A stretch of 64,000 nucleotides of DNA, taken from contig OY725501.1 in NCBI GenBank assembly GCA_963281255.1, positions 1,899,674 through 1,963,673 on the forward strand. Reading direction: 5' to 3'. The notes beneath the pieces were generated by a model. The model was not told the DNA's origin. It did not search any database and was given only the letters and a program-made list of their open reading frames with translations. The DNA comes from Aphrocallistes beatrix (Eukaryota > Porifera > Hexactinellida > Sceptrulophora > Aphrocallistidae). Both the position numbers and the translations under genes were made by a program. Each line of letters opens with the position of its first letter. Positions within the stretch are counted from its first letter, which is position 1. Positions 21,042 to 32,162 of the stretch are shown here, in pieces.

Positions 21042-21480
21042 TAGATGTCCAGTTTTTTACTGGTTGTTAATCATATAGTACCTAATATTCTTAGCTAAAT
21101 TGGGTATTCTTATTGCCTAGTTTAGATTTAATTCTTTTCTAAACATATATTTCCATCAATTTATCAAAAAAAATTCAAAATAATAATTCTTCATGTCTCC
21201 AATGGTTTAGAATTTGCCTATTTACTTTTTAATTTTGCTCGATATATGTACAATCTTCCTGGTAAATTTCATGGCTTACATCAGTTCTTTTACTGTTAAA
21301 TTCCAACCTATTTTAAATCATACCAAATTTTAATTGTTATCAATTTTTTCAAATTTTCCTGATGCCTACGAATGAATAACGAAATAATTGATATTTGTTT
21401 CTATTTCTTAGTCCTATAGTTATATAGATATACTTTCTCCAGTTGTGCGAATTGTAGTTGAAATTTGTGTGTGTGTTTGT
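21042..21480. other. AT-rich spacer inside the composite element
   Basis: No gene. A GT microsatellite lies near 21467-21480. Confidence 0.4.
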
Positions 21481-22338
21481 GCATATAATTAAGTATTGTA
21501 ATATTAATCCATCTAAGGGTTCTGTTTATTTCGCATAGCATGGCAAGTTTATGATGTTATGTAAAATTTGCCAAATATGGTTTCTATTTCGGGATCGAAT
21601 TCCAGCTGCACTACTTTGCAGATAATGAAGGATTGTCATAAGTGTTGTAATAACATAAATACTTTGGTGTCGTCGTATAATTATGCGAAAATTGTAATGA
21701 TTGATAATTCAGATGTATATAATTTGTTCTTGTCTAAAGCAATATGGATATTCCAGGGTGTTCTGTTGGTATAATCTTATACGAAAATTGGCACAAAACG
21801 AAATATGTTAGAAAACAAGGCCTTAAGAAAATATCTGATCTCGATAATGATGCTATACATCTTTTGGAGATCAGAGCTGATCACATCTTTACACTAGAAA
21901 TTGATACAATCTGTCTTCATCATGAACAAATTTTTATCTCAAAGTATTCCAGTTGGCAGTTAGCTTGCTGTGACCCATTGCAGTTGCACAACAAAAAAAT
22001 AGTAAACAAATAATTTAAAACTCTCAATACTTCATTAGCAGACGCTCTAAACAATATCATCCCAACAACAAATGAGTTTACTATAAAGCCAGGTCAAAAG
22101 TTGTGCTATCAATGCTTTGATAAATTTTCTTTGCAAATTTAAAAAAATTCACTTGGCTATGAAATTAATTGGATTGCTATAAAAATTATTTCATTATCTG
22201 CAAAGTAGTGCAGCTGGAATTCGATCCCGAAATAGAAACCGTATTTGACAAGTTTTACATAACAACATAAACTTGCCATGCTATGCGAAATAAACTGAAC
22301 CTTTAAATGGATTACTATTACAATACTTAATTATATGC
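21481..22338. mobile_element. foldback element with ~148-bp inverted arms
   Basis: 21481-21628 and 22192-22338 are inverted copies, nearly identical, ending GCATATAATTAAGTATTG inward. The 563-bp interior carries a Cys/His-rich coding fragment. Confidence 0.8.
21744..22141 (+). pseudogene. Cys/His-rich coding fragment, family not recognised
   Basis: A frame of about 130 codons broken by a single TAA at 22011-22013. It contains ICLHHEQIF, ACCDPLQLH and, after the stop, KPGQKLCYQC, giving a plausible zinc-binding arrangement CxHH...CC...H...CxxC. Such modules occur at the start of some invertebrate transposon proteins, but I cannot name the family. It sits between inverted arms and lacks a catalytic domain, so it may be a captured exon. 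Confidence 0.4.
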
Positions 22339-22631
22339 AAAGTTTTAGATGGTAACGAAACGTTGCCATGCTATGTGTATAAACAGAACAATATATTAAT
22401 TATTTTGTCAATAGAAAGCAAGACAAATTGATAAAAAATCGTCAAATTTTGAAATGACTATAATTATAAAACCAAAAGGTATTGAAAGCTGATATTGTAC
22501 AAATGATCATGCACTAGTATGCAAATCTTACAGGCAAAATTACAAGAATTTCTGATATGCTCGACATGGAACAGTTGGTCGAATTGGAATGGAATGACCC
22601 ATACACATTAATCGAATTTTAATAGTAAGGA

Positions 22632-23430
22632 TTACTCAACCCAATGAGTAGAAGTATCAACCTGTGCCACAAGAGTAGTACATTACCATCATGTATAGTG
22701 ATAAAAATGGACATATGTGGCACAAGGTGACAGTGATTGATAATTTGAAAATATTGGGAATTAATAATTAATTAGAAATATCCTACAATAGCTAATTTGA
22801 ATGCGAAGATTTTAAATTCGAAACCCGATGAGTTGTATCGCTTACCATTTCGGAGTTTTAATCTTCATGAATAGACCCATTTTAGAATTAAATGCACGTG
22901 AGATGATGAAGTGTGCTAATACTTTTGTCCGGGTAGTGTATACTACGAAAGAGATTGCTCGTATTGCCAAGGTTAGCTTGGCCACTGTATGTAATGTACA
23001 ATCTTGGCAGAAGACAGATTATAAACCCCAGTATAAAAAGGGAGCCGGAAGACCAAAACCTTGAGAAACGCTATTAACCGAGCCTATCCCAGCAGATTAG
23101 AAGGAAACCATTCCTAATTATTAAAGAAACTTTCTCAACCCACAATTGATACCTCCTTTTCTATGTATAGCGGGCAGGACTCTAAAAGATCTCCATTATA
23201 AAACATCTTTCCATCCAAGCCACCAATACTAAGCAAAAAGGACCGTCTTTATGGCATCAAATGGGCGAAAAGATATAGTATGTACCCAAAAATCCTGGTC
23301 TCATATGATTTTCTTTGACGAGATGTCAATTTGGCTTTTTCGATGAAGATTGCAGATGTAAAGGGGTCAACCGAGAAATTTGATTAGTATGAACTTTATT
23401 GGTGGTTTTAAGTTGTTGGGCGTCTCCCCA
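22632..23430 (+). pseudogene. decayed Tc1-like transposase, rest of host element
   Basis: Continues the element that starts at 18729 (22632-22790 matches 61066-61200). An open piece at 22828-23061 has EIARIAKVSLATVCNVQ, a Tc1-type helix-turn-helix, and ends GAGRPKP with a stop. Farther on, KWAKRYSMYPKILVSYDF-like sequence and a SIWLFR-like motif (23260-23345) mark the first catalytic block in other frames. No right TIR was found. Confidence 0.65.
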
Positions 23431-23577
23431 AAAACTCAAAACCACCACAATAATTCGGACAATTCCCCTTTCAGGAATTCCTACTAAATGATAATGTAGA
23501 TTTTATGATTTATGTTTATTTTTTACTCATATAATATAGGGGAGCAAACTCAATGGGGTTACTAGGAGGTTCGAGAT

Positions 23578-25010
23578 TGGAATGTTGCACATTCTGCGTC
23601 GTTCAGGGAAATATTCTGCTCGGAATATGGTCATGTGATCCCTCAAATATCTCCAAATTTAATGCATATGAATATCTACATCAAAACCTAATAGAGTATG
23701 TTATGGATGATCCAACCGAGATTTGTAGGGATAGGCATTTAAACTATGTCCCAAATTATTGGTAATAACCTTGACTTTGTGTAATAGTATGCATATGTTT
23801 AGGAAGAGTATTTTGATCACAGGATTACATCATTTCTGAGTTTCATCCGATATACACACTATTTTGAGTGATACTATCATACCATGCGGGTTAATGAACC
23901 TATTCTGGAATGCAAACTCATTTTTTTGCAGCAATGTTTTTGAAAATCCCAGTAGCTTTCTACCACAGTATAGCAGTATATTATTATATACTAATTAATT
24001 TAGTTATGCAAATATCTAAGTATGTACATATATTTTAGTTGTGTAATTTTGGAGCATTTGTTAAAGGATTTAGGCCCTGTAAAAGTAGTCAGAATTATCA
24101 AGGGAAATTCTTTTGAAATATAATATAGTAATTGTACTTGAATTTAATCCTAAGAATCCTAATTATTAGTGAAACTATTACTTTAAAGAATGCAAGTCTA
24201 AAATTTTGAATTTTGAGAGCGAAATTGCAATTTTTTCAATGTGATTTGTATCTAAAGTCAATTATTCGCCTAATTCGGACTTTCAAAGCCTACTATATCT
24301 TGCTGAATCTTTTGAACAAATACTAAAAAATTGCACAACTAAATGAATGATAACGACGTACATGAATATTTTGGCATAACTAAATTCAATAGTATATATT
24401 AGAATATATTGCTATACTGTGATATATGTATATTTGTTGGGATTTTGAAAAAATGAGTCATGAGTGCATTCCAGAAAAGGTGTTTTTTAACCGCATGTTA
24501 TGATAGTGTAAGTCAATGTAGTATATATATATATAGTCGACTCCGCTTAATAGAGTCACTGTTTAATCGGGTCAGCCGCTTAATCGGGTCACTTTTGGCA
24601 GGAACTGAATAGCTCTCACACATAGAGGGCTAATGCAAAAATATTTTCGGTTAATAGGGTTCTCCGCTTAATCGGGTCAAAATATGCCCTGACCGATGTG
24701 ACCCTATTAAGCGGAGTCGACAGTATATATATAAATAGTATACACTACCTTGAGTTACACTATCAGCCAAAATCATAGGAAGGGCTCCGGATGTTTTTTC
24801 TTTGGCTCCACCTCGCCCCGGGTTGGAAAATTCCTGTGCCCATACCCCCTCGCCTGTAAATGCCCATGCCTGCCAATCTCAGTTGGAGCAGCCATAAATA
24901 CTCAGTTGGGTTTTAATGTTGATATTCGTATATAGAGAAATTTGATGGGTCACATGACCATATTCGAGCAGAATATTTTCTTTGACGACGCAGGAATGTG
25001 CAACATTCCT
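23578..25010. mobile_element. foldback-like element with long imperfect inverted arms
   Basis: 23578-23650 matches 24937-25010 in inverse orientation (GGAATGTTGCACATTC outer motif). Further inverted matches pair 23900-23980 with 24400-24480 and 24003-24060 with 24310-24375. A small pogo-like MITE sits at 24536-24723. No coding frame of note. Confidence 0.65.
24536..24723. mobile_element. short pogo-like MITE
   Basis: 188 bp with TIR GTCGACTCCGCTTAATAG and, on the other end, CTGTCGACTCCGCTTAATAG. TA lies on both sides. The interior repeats CGCTTAATCGGGTCA as iterons. Confidence 0.85.
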
Positions 25011-26240
25011 GCTAAATGATAATAAACCCTGAGTAAGTTTTTTTAAGAGGGGGAGTCAAAATCTCGTGCAACAGACGTTTTATTTGTAAAGTTAAATAGC
25101 AATAAATAAATATTTACATTCATATAGTATATAACATTACACAAAGTGTAAATATGTTGTATGTGTGGCAATTTTTGAGAACATTATAAATTCAAAACAA
25201 ACCCCAGATGCCATCATTATTTTCATATCTTGAACCTTTTCTTGTGAATAGTCAATATAGCATAGAGGATTGGCTTCATCTCCATAAACTAGAGTGTACA
25301 AGTAGAATAATTTCGAGAATAGAATTATCGACAGAACTTAGGAAAATGTAGGTATGTATTAACAAATTATAATCTACGTATAAGGCTCAGTATAAGATGT
25401 AACATGGATTAAGTAAAATCACGAAATTTTAATTCTGAAAAAAATATATATTGGAATAGGATTTAAACAACCTAATAACATTTAGATTTCATTTTCCAAT
25501 TAATATCTACAACATATAACAATGTATTTATTTTTATTTTTATCAATTTTAAAATAATTTAGAATTGTTTTGATAATTAATTATCATCTCAAAATCAGAT
25601 CTCTCTCATCTCCTTCAATACCTTCTGCTCGGATTGTATTCAAAATTTATCCTTGTCCATGTCGACTGTTTTTATATCCAATTATTTCATGGTTTGAATG
25701 GCCTAATTCAATTTTGGTTATGCAGAGCTAATCACATCATGTCACAAAAGTTTAATCTCCAATGAGTCAGTCAATCTCTTCTTAAAGAGCGATCTTCACT
25801 TGTCCACTTCTCTGGTCTTTTCTGGTCCTCTCTCCTCAGAAATATCCTCTCTCCTCAGAAATATCCAAATATTGATATATATAATATCGTTTAACTACTT
25901 GAACATGTCTGCAACTTAAAAGATCTGGGGAAAATTAGCGAATTTCTCAAACCTGAAAAAACAGCCACAGGAAATACCTCTTCCCTGAAATGGAATTGTG
26001 CTCGCGGATTATTAATTCGTGGAATATTGAATCCCGGAATAATATAACCTAGAGAATATTGTTCCTCTGAACATTATCCCTTAAAATAATTAAATTACTT
26101 TCCACAGGGCATAGAGTAGGTTAGCTGGACATTTCTATAAAGACATTAAAATATATACTAGGATAATTGTGTGTTACTCAAATACTATATGCCAAAACAT
26201 ATTTTCTTGGTTTTCAAGTCAAAGCAGTGAGATTGAATAA
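25011..26240. other. AT-rich stretch without recognised features
   Basis: Only a small direct duplication of CCTCTCTCCTCAGAAATAT near 25828-25870 was noted. No gene seen. Confidence 0.4.
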
Positions 26241-26654
26241 TCCTTATTATTAAAACTCGATTAATGTTGTATGTGTGTGTATATATCTATATATATGAAA
26301 CGAATTGATTGAAGAAACTGCCAGGCACAGAAAGCTGATTTTTGGCATGTAGGATTCTTTTGGCTATGGCTCTACTAAGTTCTGAGCTCAGGCGAAATTG
26401 TCGACTCATCATGGAATTATGACGTCATTGTCACCTTTTTTATAATTAGAAATTTCAGTTTTCCGACCATAACTCTTCTATTTTAAGTGATAGAAGGCTG
26501 AAATTTTAATAGAATGTATATACTAATATATCTCACATATGATACAACTATCATTAAAAAATGATGACTCATCACTCTGTTATGACGTCATCATTACGCA
26601 TCAAAATTTTAAAAATTGAGAAATTTGGTGATTTTTCGTGCGATATCGATTATA

Positions 26655-28036
26655 CGGTCTGTTTCATAATTATTTACAATTATTATACCCAATGCAACTT
26701 GATAACTCAGGTTGATATACACTCATTCAAGTTTTATTTTGGTTCTATGGCCACTTAGTAACGATTAAATAGGATATGGTTTAATAGTTAATCTTTTTGC
26801 CTTGAGCAGCAAGCACAAGGTCGCACCGCTTACGCATAGATTTTGTGAAGTTTCCAATGAATTCTTGATCAAAGGTTCCCCACTCTATATCATAATATAT
26901 GACATAGTTTTTGACATCTTCGATCGTCTTAGGAGCCCTGTTTAGAATCCTTTCTTCAGAACAGCCCATAAATTCTCTATACGTAGGATTCAAATCAGGG
27001 CTGCAGGATGGCCAATATATGCATCTAATGGCGCGTTCCTCTTTGTATGAGACAGAGAGCTTGGATTTATGGATACTTGAATTATCCTCCTGGAGTTTCC
27101 AACCGTCTGGATAGAGTAGGTCTGCTGTTTCTGTCAAACATTCATTTATCACATTACAATATGCGATATAATTGAAATTATCTCTAAAAATATGCACAGG
27201 AGTAGTTCCTCGAGTAGATATCCCTCCCCAAATAAGGATCTTGGGTGAATGTCTCGGAATGTTGATGACGGGCTTTTGAGTACCCTTGGTCCACATCTGT
27301 ACTTTCCCACCACAAAGCCAAATGGAGCGCTCATCCGTAAAGAAGACCTTGTTCCAACTGATGAACTTGTGTTTCTTAGCCCATAAAACTCTCAATGCTT
27401 CATGGGAGGGAGTAATATTTGGTCCTTTGATGGCAGTTTTCTTGGAATAGGACATCTCTTTGATGCATCTCCTCACCGTTGAATACGACATATCAACTCC
27501 CCGTGAAACCTTTAGACTACTCTGCATAGTCCGCAAATATATTCGGGGATTGTGTTTAATATTTAGAGAGAATGAGATCCTGTCTCCTTTGTTGAGGCAC
27601 CTTTTAGGCCCAGCTCCACTCCTGTGCTCAATGCTTTCGCCCGCTAAAATTCGTTGTTTAACATTATAGGCCGCCTTCAGGGTGACACCGCACATAGAAG
27701 CAATGTACTTCATTGGAAGTTTTGAAGTTTCAATGAGCTTAGCCACATCTTCTCTACGTTGTTTCTGCATTATTCGCTGAAAAATAGTTGAATTACCTTA
27801 ACTAGCTTGTCAGAATTAACCTCGAGACCAAAAACAGAGAAAAAAGCCCGCCGGAAGTGAATAAATTTTAAAAAAAATAGTTGGGTATCAAAGAGTTGGA
27901 AAGGTATCAATAAAAATCGTTAGAATGAGTGTATAGTTGAGAAAAATTGCATTGAAGTACTGCCTAACAGATTACATAGTAAGTTATGGTCATTTGAAAT
28001 CACCTCAAAAATTGTAAATAATTATGAAACAGACTG
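26655..28036 (-). mobile_element. Tc1-like transposon with TIRs
   Basis: 1382 bp. TIRs read CGGTCTGTTTCATAATTATT and CAGTCTGTTTCATAATTATT inward. TA precedes at 26653-26654 and a mutated TC follows at 28037-28038. It is inserted in a Helitron-like copy. Confidence 0.9.
26781..27770 (-). CDS. Tc1-like transposase, full-length frame with scrambled Glu block
   Basis: 329 codons without a stop. N-terminal helix-turn-helix part (MKYIASMCGVTLKAAYNVKQ) and linker GAGPKRC; catalytic motifs FFTDERSIWL (first Asp) and LQEDNSSIHKSK (second Asp). After SPDLNP the frame reads TYREFMGCSEERI, whereas the adjacent frame reads IENLWAVLKK, the normal Glu block. So a net +4 insertion near 26989 and a -1 deletion near 26952 compensate each other: the frame survives but the catalytic Glu is lost. 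The product is probably inactive as a nuclease, though it could still bind its TIRs. Confidence 0.85.
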   Translation of the reverse strand: MQKQRREDVAKLIETSKLPMKYIASMCGVTLKAAYNVKQRILAGESIEHRSGAGPKRCLNKGDRISFSLNIKHNPRIYLRTMQSSLKVSRGVDMSYSTVRRCIKEMSYSKKTAIKGPNITPSHEALRVLWAKKHKFISWNKVFFTDERSIWLCGGKVQMWTKGTQKPVINIPRHSPKILIWGGISTRGTTPVHIFRDNFNYIAYCNVINECLTETADLLYPDGWKLQEDNSSIHKSKLSVSYKEERAIRCIYWPSCSPDLNPTYREFMGCSEERILNRAPKTIEDVKNYVIYYDIEWGTFDQEFIGNFTKSMRKRCDLVLAAQGKKINY

Positions 28037-28175
28037 TCACAGTAGGACAGACGTATCTAGTAGAGATGTTATATCCCCTATGATTAATCAATGTGACCCC
28101 GGGCGCCCGCAGGGCGCCTCCGGCAGACACAAAGTGTATGCCAGCCGCGCAGCGCAAGCAAGCGAAGCGCGCTTG

Positions 28176-29011
28176 TTAAATGTAAAAGCTAAATTTAAAA
28201 AAAGAAGTTCACTGTCGGGCGGAATATAGCTGAATGTAGTTGACCACCAAAAAAGTATCAACGATCCTTTGTACGCTTTTTCGATCTAAAAATGCAAATA
28301 TAATTAAATAGAGTTGGGAATTACGTATAATTTAAACCAAATTCCTACCTGGAAATCATGTTGGAATCCAACTTCAAAGGCAATTTAATATAGCAAAAAT
28401 ATCTACTTTCAAAAAACACATCACATTTTCTCCACCACACAATGACCTTTTTCATTTAAAAATCAAAACAACCTTAGGGTTTATATTAAGTGAAATGGGT
28501 CGAACTTGGATATTTTAAAAGCCTTATATTCGGCAATAAAACACCCATAAAAGCTCTCATCGTGGGCTTTTCGGCATTAAAATCGGAGCAACAAACTGCA
28601 AGGGGATATGTTGCAAAAATTCCAAACTTCATTGATTTTTCAGAGCATAACAAAGAAGATCTTTTGTGCTTTCTTTATTCTCTTGATGGCAATCGACGCA
28701 GAATTGAATCAGCAGACACGAAGTCATTTTTAAGAGGGGTGGTGTTTTAAAGTTTAAATGCCTGCAAAGTCCGTGGTGTCTGAACATTAGAAACAAAGAG
28801 AAAAGAATTGAGGCTAGAAATTTACACACATTTCCCTTCGTAGGTTGTGCATCCTTGAATCAATTTTGACACCACAAAGGCACATGAAGGGGACTTTACG
28901 AGATTTTAGGGGAATATAAAAAATATCCAGCAAATCCTTTGACAAAACAAGCGCTTTTTGAATTTTCAAAATCAAATCCTTTCAATGAATATGTATATCT
29001 TCTAAAAAGAA
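28176..29011. other. unassigned stretch
   Basis: An 86-codon frame at 28490-28750 has no recognisable motif and is probably chance. Otherwise nothing seen. Confidence 0.35.
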
Positions 29012-29345
29012 CAAGCGCGCTTCGTTTGCTTACATTTCGCTCCTGGCGGACACGTTGTGTCTGCTAGATTAGGACTACTATATTGATTAATTAAGAGGCA
29101 GATAACATCTCTAAAAACGTAAAATCACAAAATTTGTCAATTTCTTAGTTTTTGATGCGTAATGACTCTATCATAACAAAAATAGTTTTTTTAATGATAG
29201 TTATCATATTTAAGATAGATTAATATACACATTCTATTAAAATAAGAGTCCTCTGTCACTTGAAATAGTTGATCGATATAGTCAAAAGCTAAAATTTCCA
29301 ATTATATAACAGGGGCACATAGATGCTTACATAGATACATACATA
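29012..29345 (-). mobile_element. Helitron-like element, diverged
   Basis: Begins CAAGCGCGCTTCG (top strand), with a decayed hairpin and body. Its TGACGTCA sites are lost. Confidence 0.75.
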
Positions 29346-29392
29346 CAGCCTTAATATTAAAACTCAATATATATATATATATATATATATAC

Positions 29393-29755
29393 AAAAGCGC
29401 TTCGCTTGCTTGCGCTGCGAGGTTGGAGGGCACAAAGTGTCCGTCAGAGGCGCTCTTAGGGCGCGTGGGGTCAGATTGATTAATTATAAGGGAGAAAACA
29501 TCCCTAAATACGTTTGTTTTAGTGCTATAATCGATATCGCACGAAAAATCACAAAATTTGCCAATTTTTAGAAAGTTGATGCGTAATGATGACGTCATAA
29601 CAGAGTGATCACTCATAATTTGTTGATGATAGTGGTATCATATGTGAGATATATTAGTATACCATTATATTAAACTTTCAGCCTTCTATCACCTAAAATG
29701 GCTGAGTTACAGTTGAAAAACTGAAATTTATAATTCTGAAAAATACGTATATATA
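29393..29755 (-). mobile_element. Helitron-like element, 5' truncated
   Basis: A short plus-strand 5'-end remnant (29347-29370) and a TA run precede it. Shows the GC-rich 3' hairpin and the TGACGTCA site near 29590. Ends in a TA run where the next element is inserted. Confidence 0.8.
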
Positions 29756-29767
29756 TATATATATATA

Positions 29768-30535
29768 CAGAGTGGCTTTCAAGTCTTTCCCAAGCTTGAT
29801 TAGGTATAAAATTTCATATACACAAACAATCTTAGTTATTATGGTCTTGAGAGATTGTAATTCAAATATTCTCAATGATTTTATATGATTTTTCGAGTCT
29901 AAGACCTAGAACTGTGTTTTGTATGGTGAGTTTTGTGGAGAAAATATGTGTCCTGGGGCGCAGAGAAATCCGAGAATCAGGGCCCACTGCTTTTCAAATT
30001 ATCTTTCTAGAGTCTTCAATTTCTAGGACAAATTAGCACTCACATTTTCCTCGAACACTCTAAATTCGTATAAAAATAGGATGTTTAGATTTGTATATAT
30101 TGAGAACCATTTGGATCAGATTTTTCAGTGATGTGAAAAAAAGTGCCATTATGGGTGATTTTGCAAAATGTACCTAATTTGAACTCGTGAAATAATAACT
30201 TTATCTCGTTTCTGATAATGAATTCAATGGATTTGTGAAATATTTTCATGGTGAATGAAAGGTATGGTGCTAAATCGTCATGGAACATCGATTATAGAGA
30301 AATCTTTTACAGAAGCAGTGACCCTGATTCTCGAATTTCTCTGCGCGCCAGGACACATATTTTCTCCACAAAACTCACCATGCAAAACACAGCTCTAGGT
30401 CTTTGACTTGAAAAATCATTTAAAATCAATGAGAATATTTCAATTACAATCTCTAAAGACCATAATAACTAAGATTGTTTGAGTATAAGAAATTTTATAC
30501 CTAATCAAGCTTTGGAAAGAACTTAAAAGCCACCT

Positions 30536-30537
<2 letters not shown>
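29768..30537. mobile_element. MITE with ~220-bp TIRs, TA-flanked
   Basis: 770 bp. Left end CAGAGTGGCTTTCAAG, right end inward CAAGGTGGCTTTTAAG. Arms 29768-29992 and 30314-30537 are inverted copies. TA at 29766-29767 and 30538-30539. A half copy occurs at 48686-48970. Confidence 0.85.
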
Positions 30538-30569
<32 letters not shown>

Positions 30570-30572
<3 letters not shown>

Positions 30573-31032
30573 TGCCAGTACAAAAGTATTCGTACACCCC
30601 AAAATTGACCATACAAATAGTTATAATACTAAGTTATTTAGCGAGTCAAGGGCATTTAATTTGTAAGAGATACGCTTAATTTAACTTCAAATTCGAATTC
30701 TCCATATTGGAATTACGCATTTTATAATATTTCCACTGGATTAATCTTATACAGGGTTAAATATTTTCAAACCCCGTACCACTAATATAATCATATACAA
30801 TGGTGATAACTCGTGATATGTGCCATAGGGTAGCAAATGCCGAAAATACTAAATCTTGAAGGAGAATAATTAAGTTGACATCTTATAAAGTGAGTGATTT
30901 GAATGTGAAGGAAACGAAATTTAAGCCAGATGTTCTTTTACTGATTAGATGTTAAGACTTCACAAATTGATCAGTATTATAACAATTTGGGAGGAAATAT
31001 TGGGGTGTACGAATAGTTTTGTCCAGGAAGTG
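30570..31032. mobile_element. Tc1-type MITE
   Basis: 463 bp. Ends CACTGCCAGTACAAAAGTAT and CACTTCCTGGACAAAACTAT inward, then GTACACCCCAA. TA flanks. No transposase. Confidence 0.85.
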
Positions 31033-31038
31033 TATATA

Positions 31039-31450
31039 TCTTTAATATTAAAACTCGATTAATGTATATTTGGTTATATATTTATATACCTAGTATATCT
31101 GTAACGAGTTGATTGTAGAAACTGATAGGCGCAGAAAGCTGATTTTCGGTATGCGGGAGTCTTTTGGCTATGGTCCCACTAGGTTCTGAGTTCAGACGAA
31201 AATGTCGACATCATGGAATTGTGACGTCATTGTCACCTTTTTTATAATTAGAAATTTAGTTTTTCGACTATAGCTCAGCCATTTAGGTGATAGAAGGCTG
31301 AGATTCTAATAGAATGTGTGTATTAATATATCTCACATATGATGAACGTATTTAGAGATGTTATATCCCTTATAATTAATCAATGTGGCCCCAGGCGTCT
31401 ATAAGGCATCTCGTGTCCGCCACCCGCGCTGCGCAAGCAAGCGAAGCGCG
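31039..31450 (+). mobile_element. Helitron-like element, internally deleted
   Basis: 5' end TCTTTAATATTAAAACTCG, family body, shortened GC-rich part. The terminal bases after GAAGCGCG are lost next to the MITE. Confidence 0.8.
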
Positions 31451-31459
31451 GTGTATATA

Positions 31460-31630
31460 CAGTAGAACTCGGATAAGACATAGCCCTCCGGGAAGCTGAA
31501 AAAGGTACGTACTAACCGAGTTGATCTTAGATAGGAATCTATATATTAAATGAATTTTGGTTCAGAGAAAGGAGTACGGACTAAGCCGAAGTACGTCTTA
31601 TCCCGAGTACGTACTAACCGAGTTCTACTG
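31460..31630. mobile_element. short pogo-like MITE
   Basis: 171 bp. Ends CAGTAGAACTCGGATAAGAC and CAGTAGAACTCGGTTAGTAC inward, with TA on both sides. GTACGNACTAACCGAG repeats inside. Confidence 0.85.
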
Positions 31631-31639
31631 TATATATAC

Positions 31640-32128
31640 ACAAACATTAATCGAGATTTTAATAGTAAGGATATCGCGAATTGATTAAAGAAGTGCCCAG
31701 CACACAATGCTGAATGTCGAAAATAATGGAATTATGACATCATTGTCCCCTTTTTATAACTAGAAATTTCAGTTTTTCTACTATTACTCTCTAAATACGT
31801 CTGTGCTACTGTTATAATCGATATTACACGAAAATCACCAAATTTGTTAATTTTTAATTTTTTTGAAGCGTAATGAAGACGTCATAACAAAGTGATGAGT
31901 TATCATTTTAGGGTGATAGTTGTATCATATGTGAGATATATTAATATACACATTCCATTAAAATATCAGCCTTCTATCACCTAAAATGGCCGAATTATGG
32001 TTGAAAACTGAAAGTTCTAATCATAAAAAAGGTAACAATGACGTCATAATTCCATAATGAGTCGACATTTTCATCTGAGCTCAGAACTTAGTGGAGCCAT
32101 AGCCAAAATCCTCCCACATGCCAAAATT
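31640..32128. mobile_element. Helitron-like mosaic: 5'-end piece, plus-strand piece, minus-strand piece
   Basis: A minus-strand 5' end (GATTTTAATAGTAAGGA, to about 31671), a plus-strand body fragment to about 31790, and a minus-strand fragment to 32128 with the TGACGTCA site near 32040. Confidence 0.7.
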
Positions 32129-32162
32129 CATAGTATCAGTGAATGATCTTTGTTCTTTGTTC

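Larger units (their letters stand above)
19438..22600. mobile_element. composite element with ~170-bp inverted termini
   Basis: Ends read GGGTCATGCCATG on the left and, inward on the minus strand, GGGTCATTCCATT on the right. The arms run to about 19612 and from about 22430. ATAC flanks both sides (19434-19437 and 22601-22604), though the site is microsatellite-like. Inside are a Tc1 transposon and a foldback element with a Cys/His-rich reading frame. Superfamily unknown. Confidence 0.7.
18898..22631 (-). mobile_element. Helitron-like element split by a 3.16-kb insertion
   Basis: Its 3' end (top strand CAAGCGCGCTTCGC) starts at 18898 and its 5' end TCCTTACTATT (minus strand) is at 22621-22631. 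The flanks AATAAA and TTACTC correspond to continuous sequence in the sister Tc1 copy near 61058-61065, so insertion was between A and T with no duplication. The TA-rich segment at its 5' side took the 19438-22600 insertion. Confidence 0.88.
26241..28175 (+). mobile_element. Helitron-like element split by a Tc1 transposon
   Basis: Starts TCCTTATTATTAAAACTCG after A and ends GCGCGCTTG before T. Removing the Tc1 insertion (26655-28036 plus one TA) leaves about 551 bp, the family length. Confidence 0.9.

Noticed and set aside
28490..28750. 86-codon plus-strand frame
   Set aside because: No motif, no splice or repeat context; cannot be distinguished from chance in AT-rich DNA.
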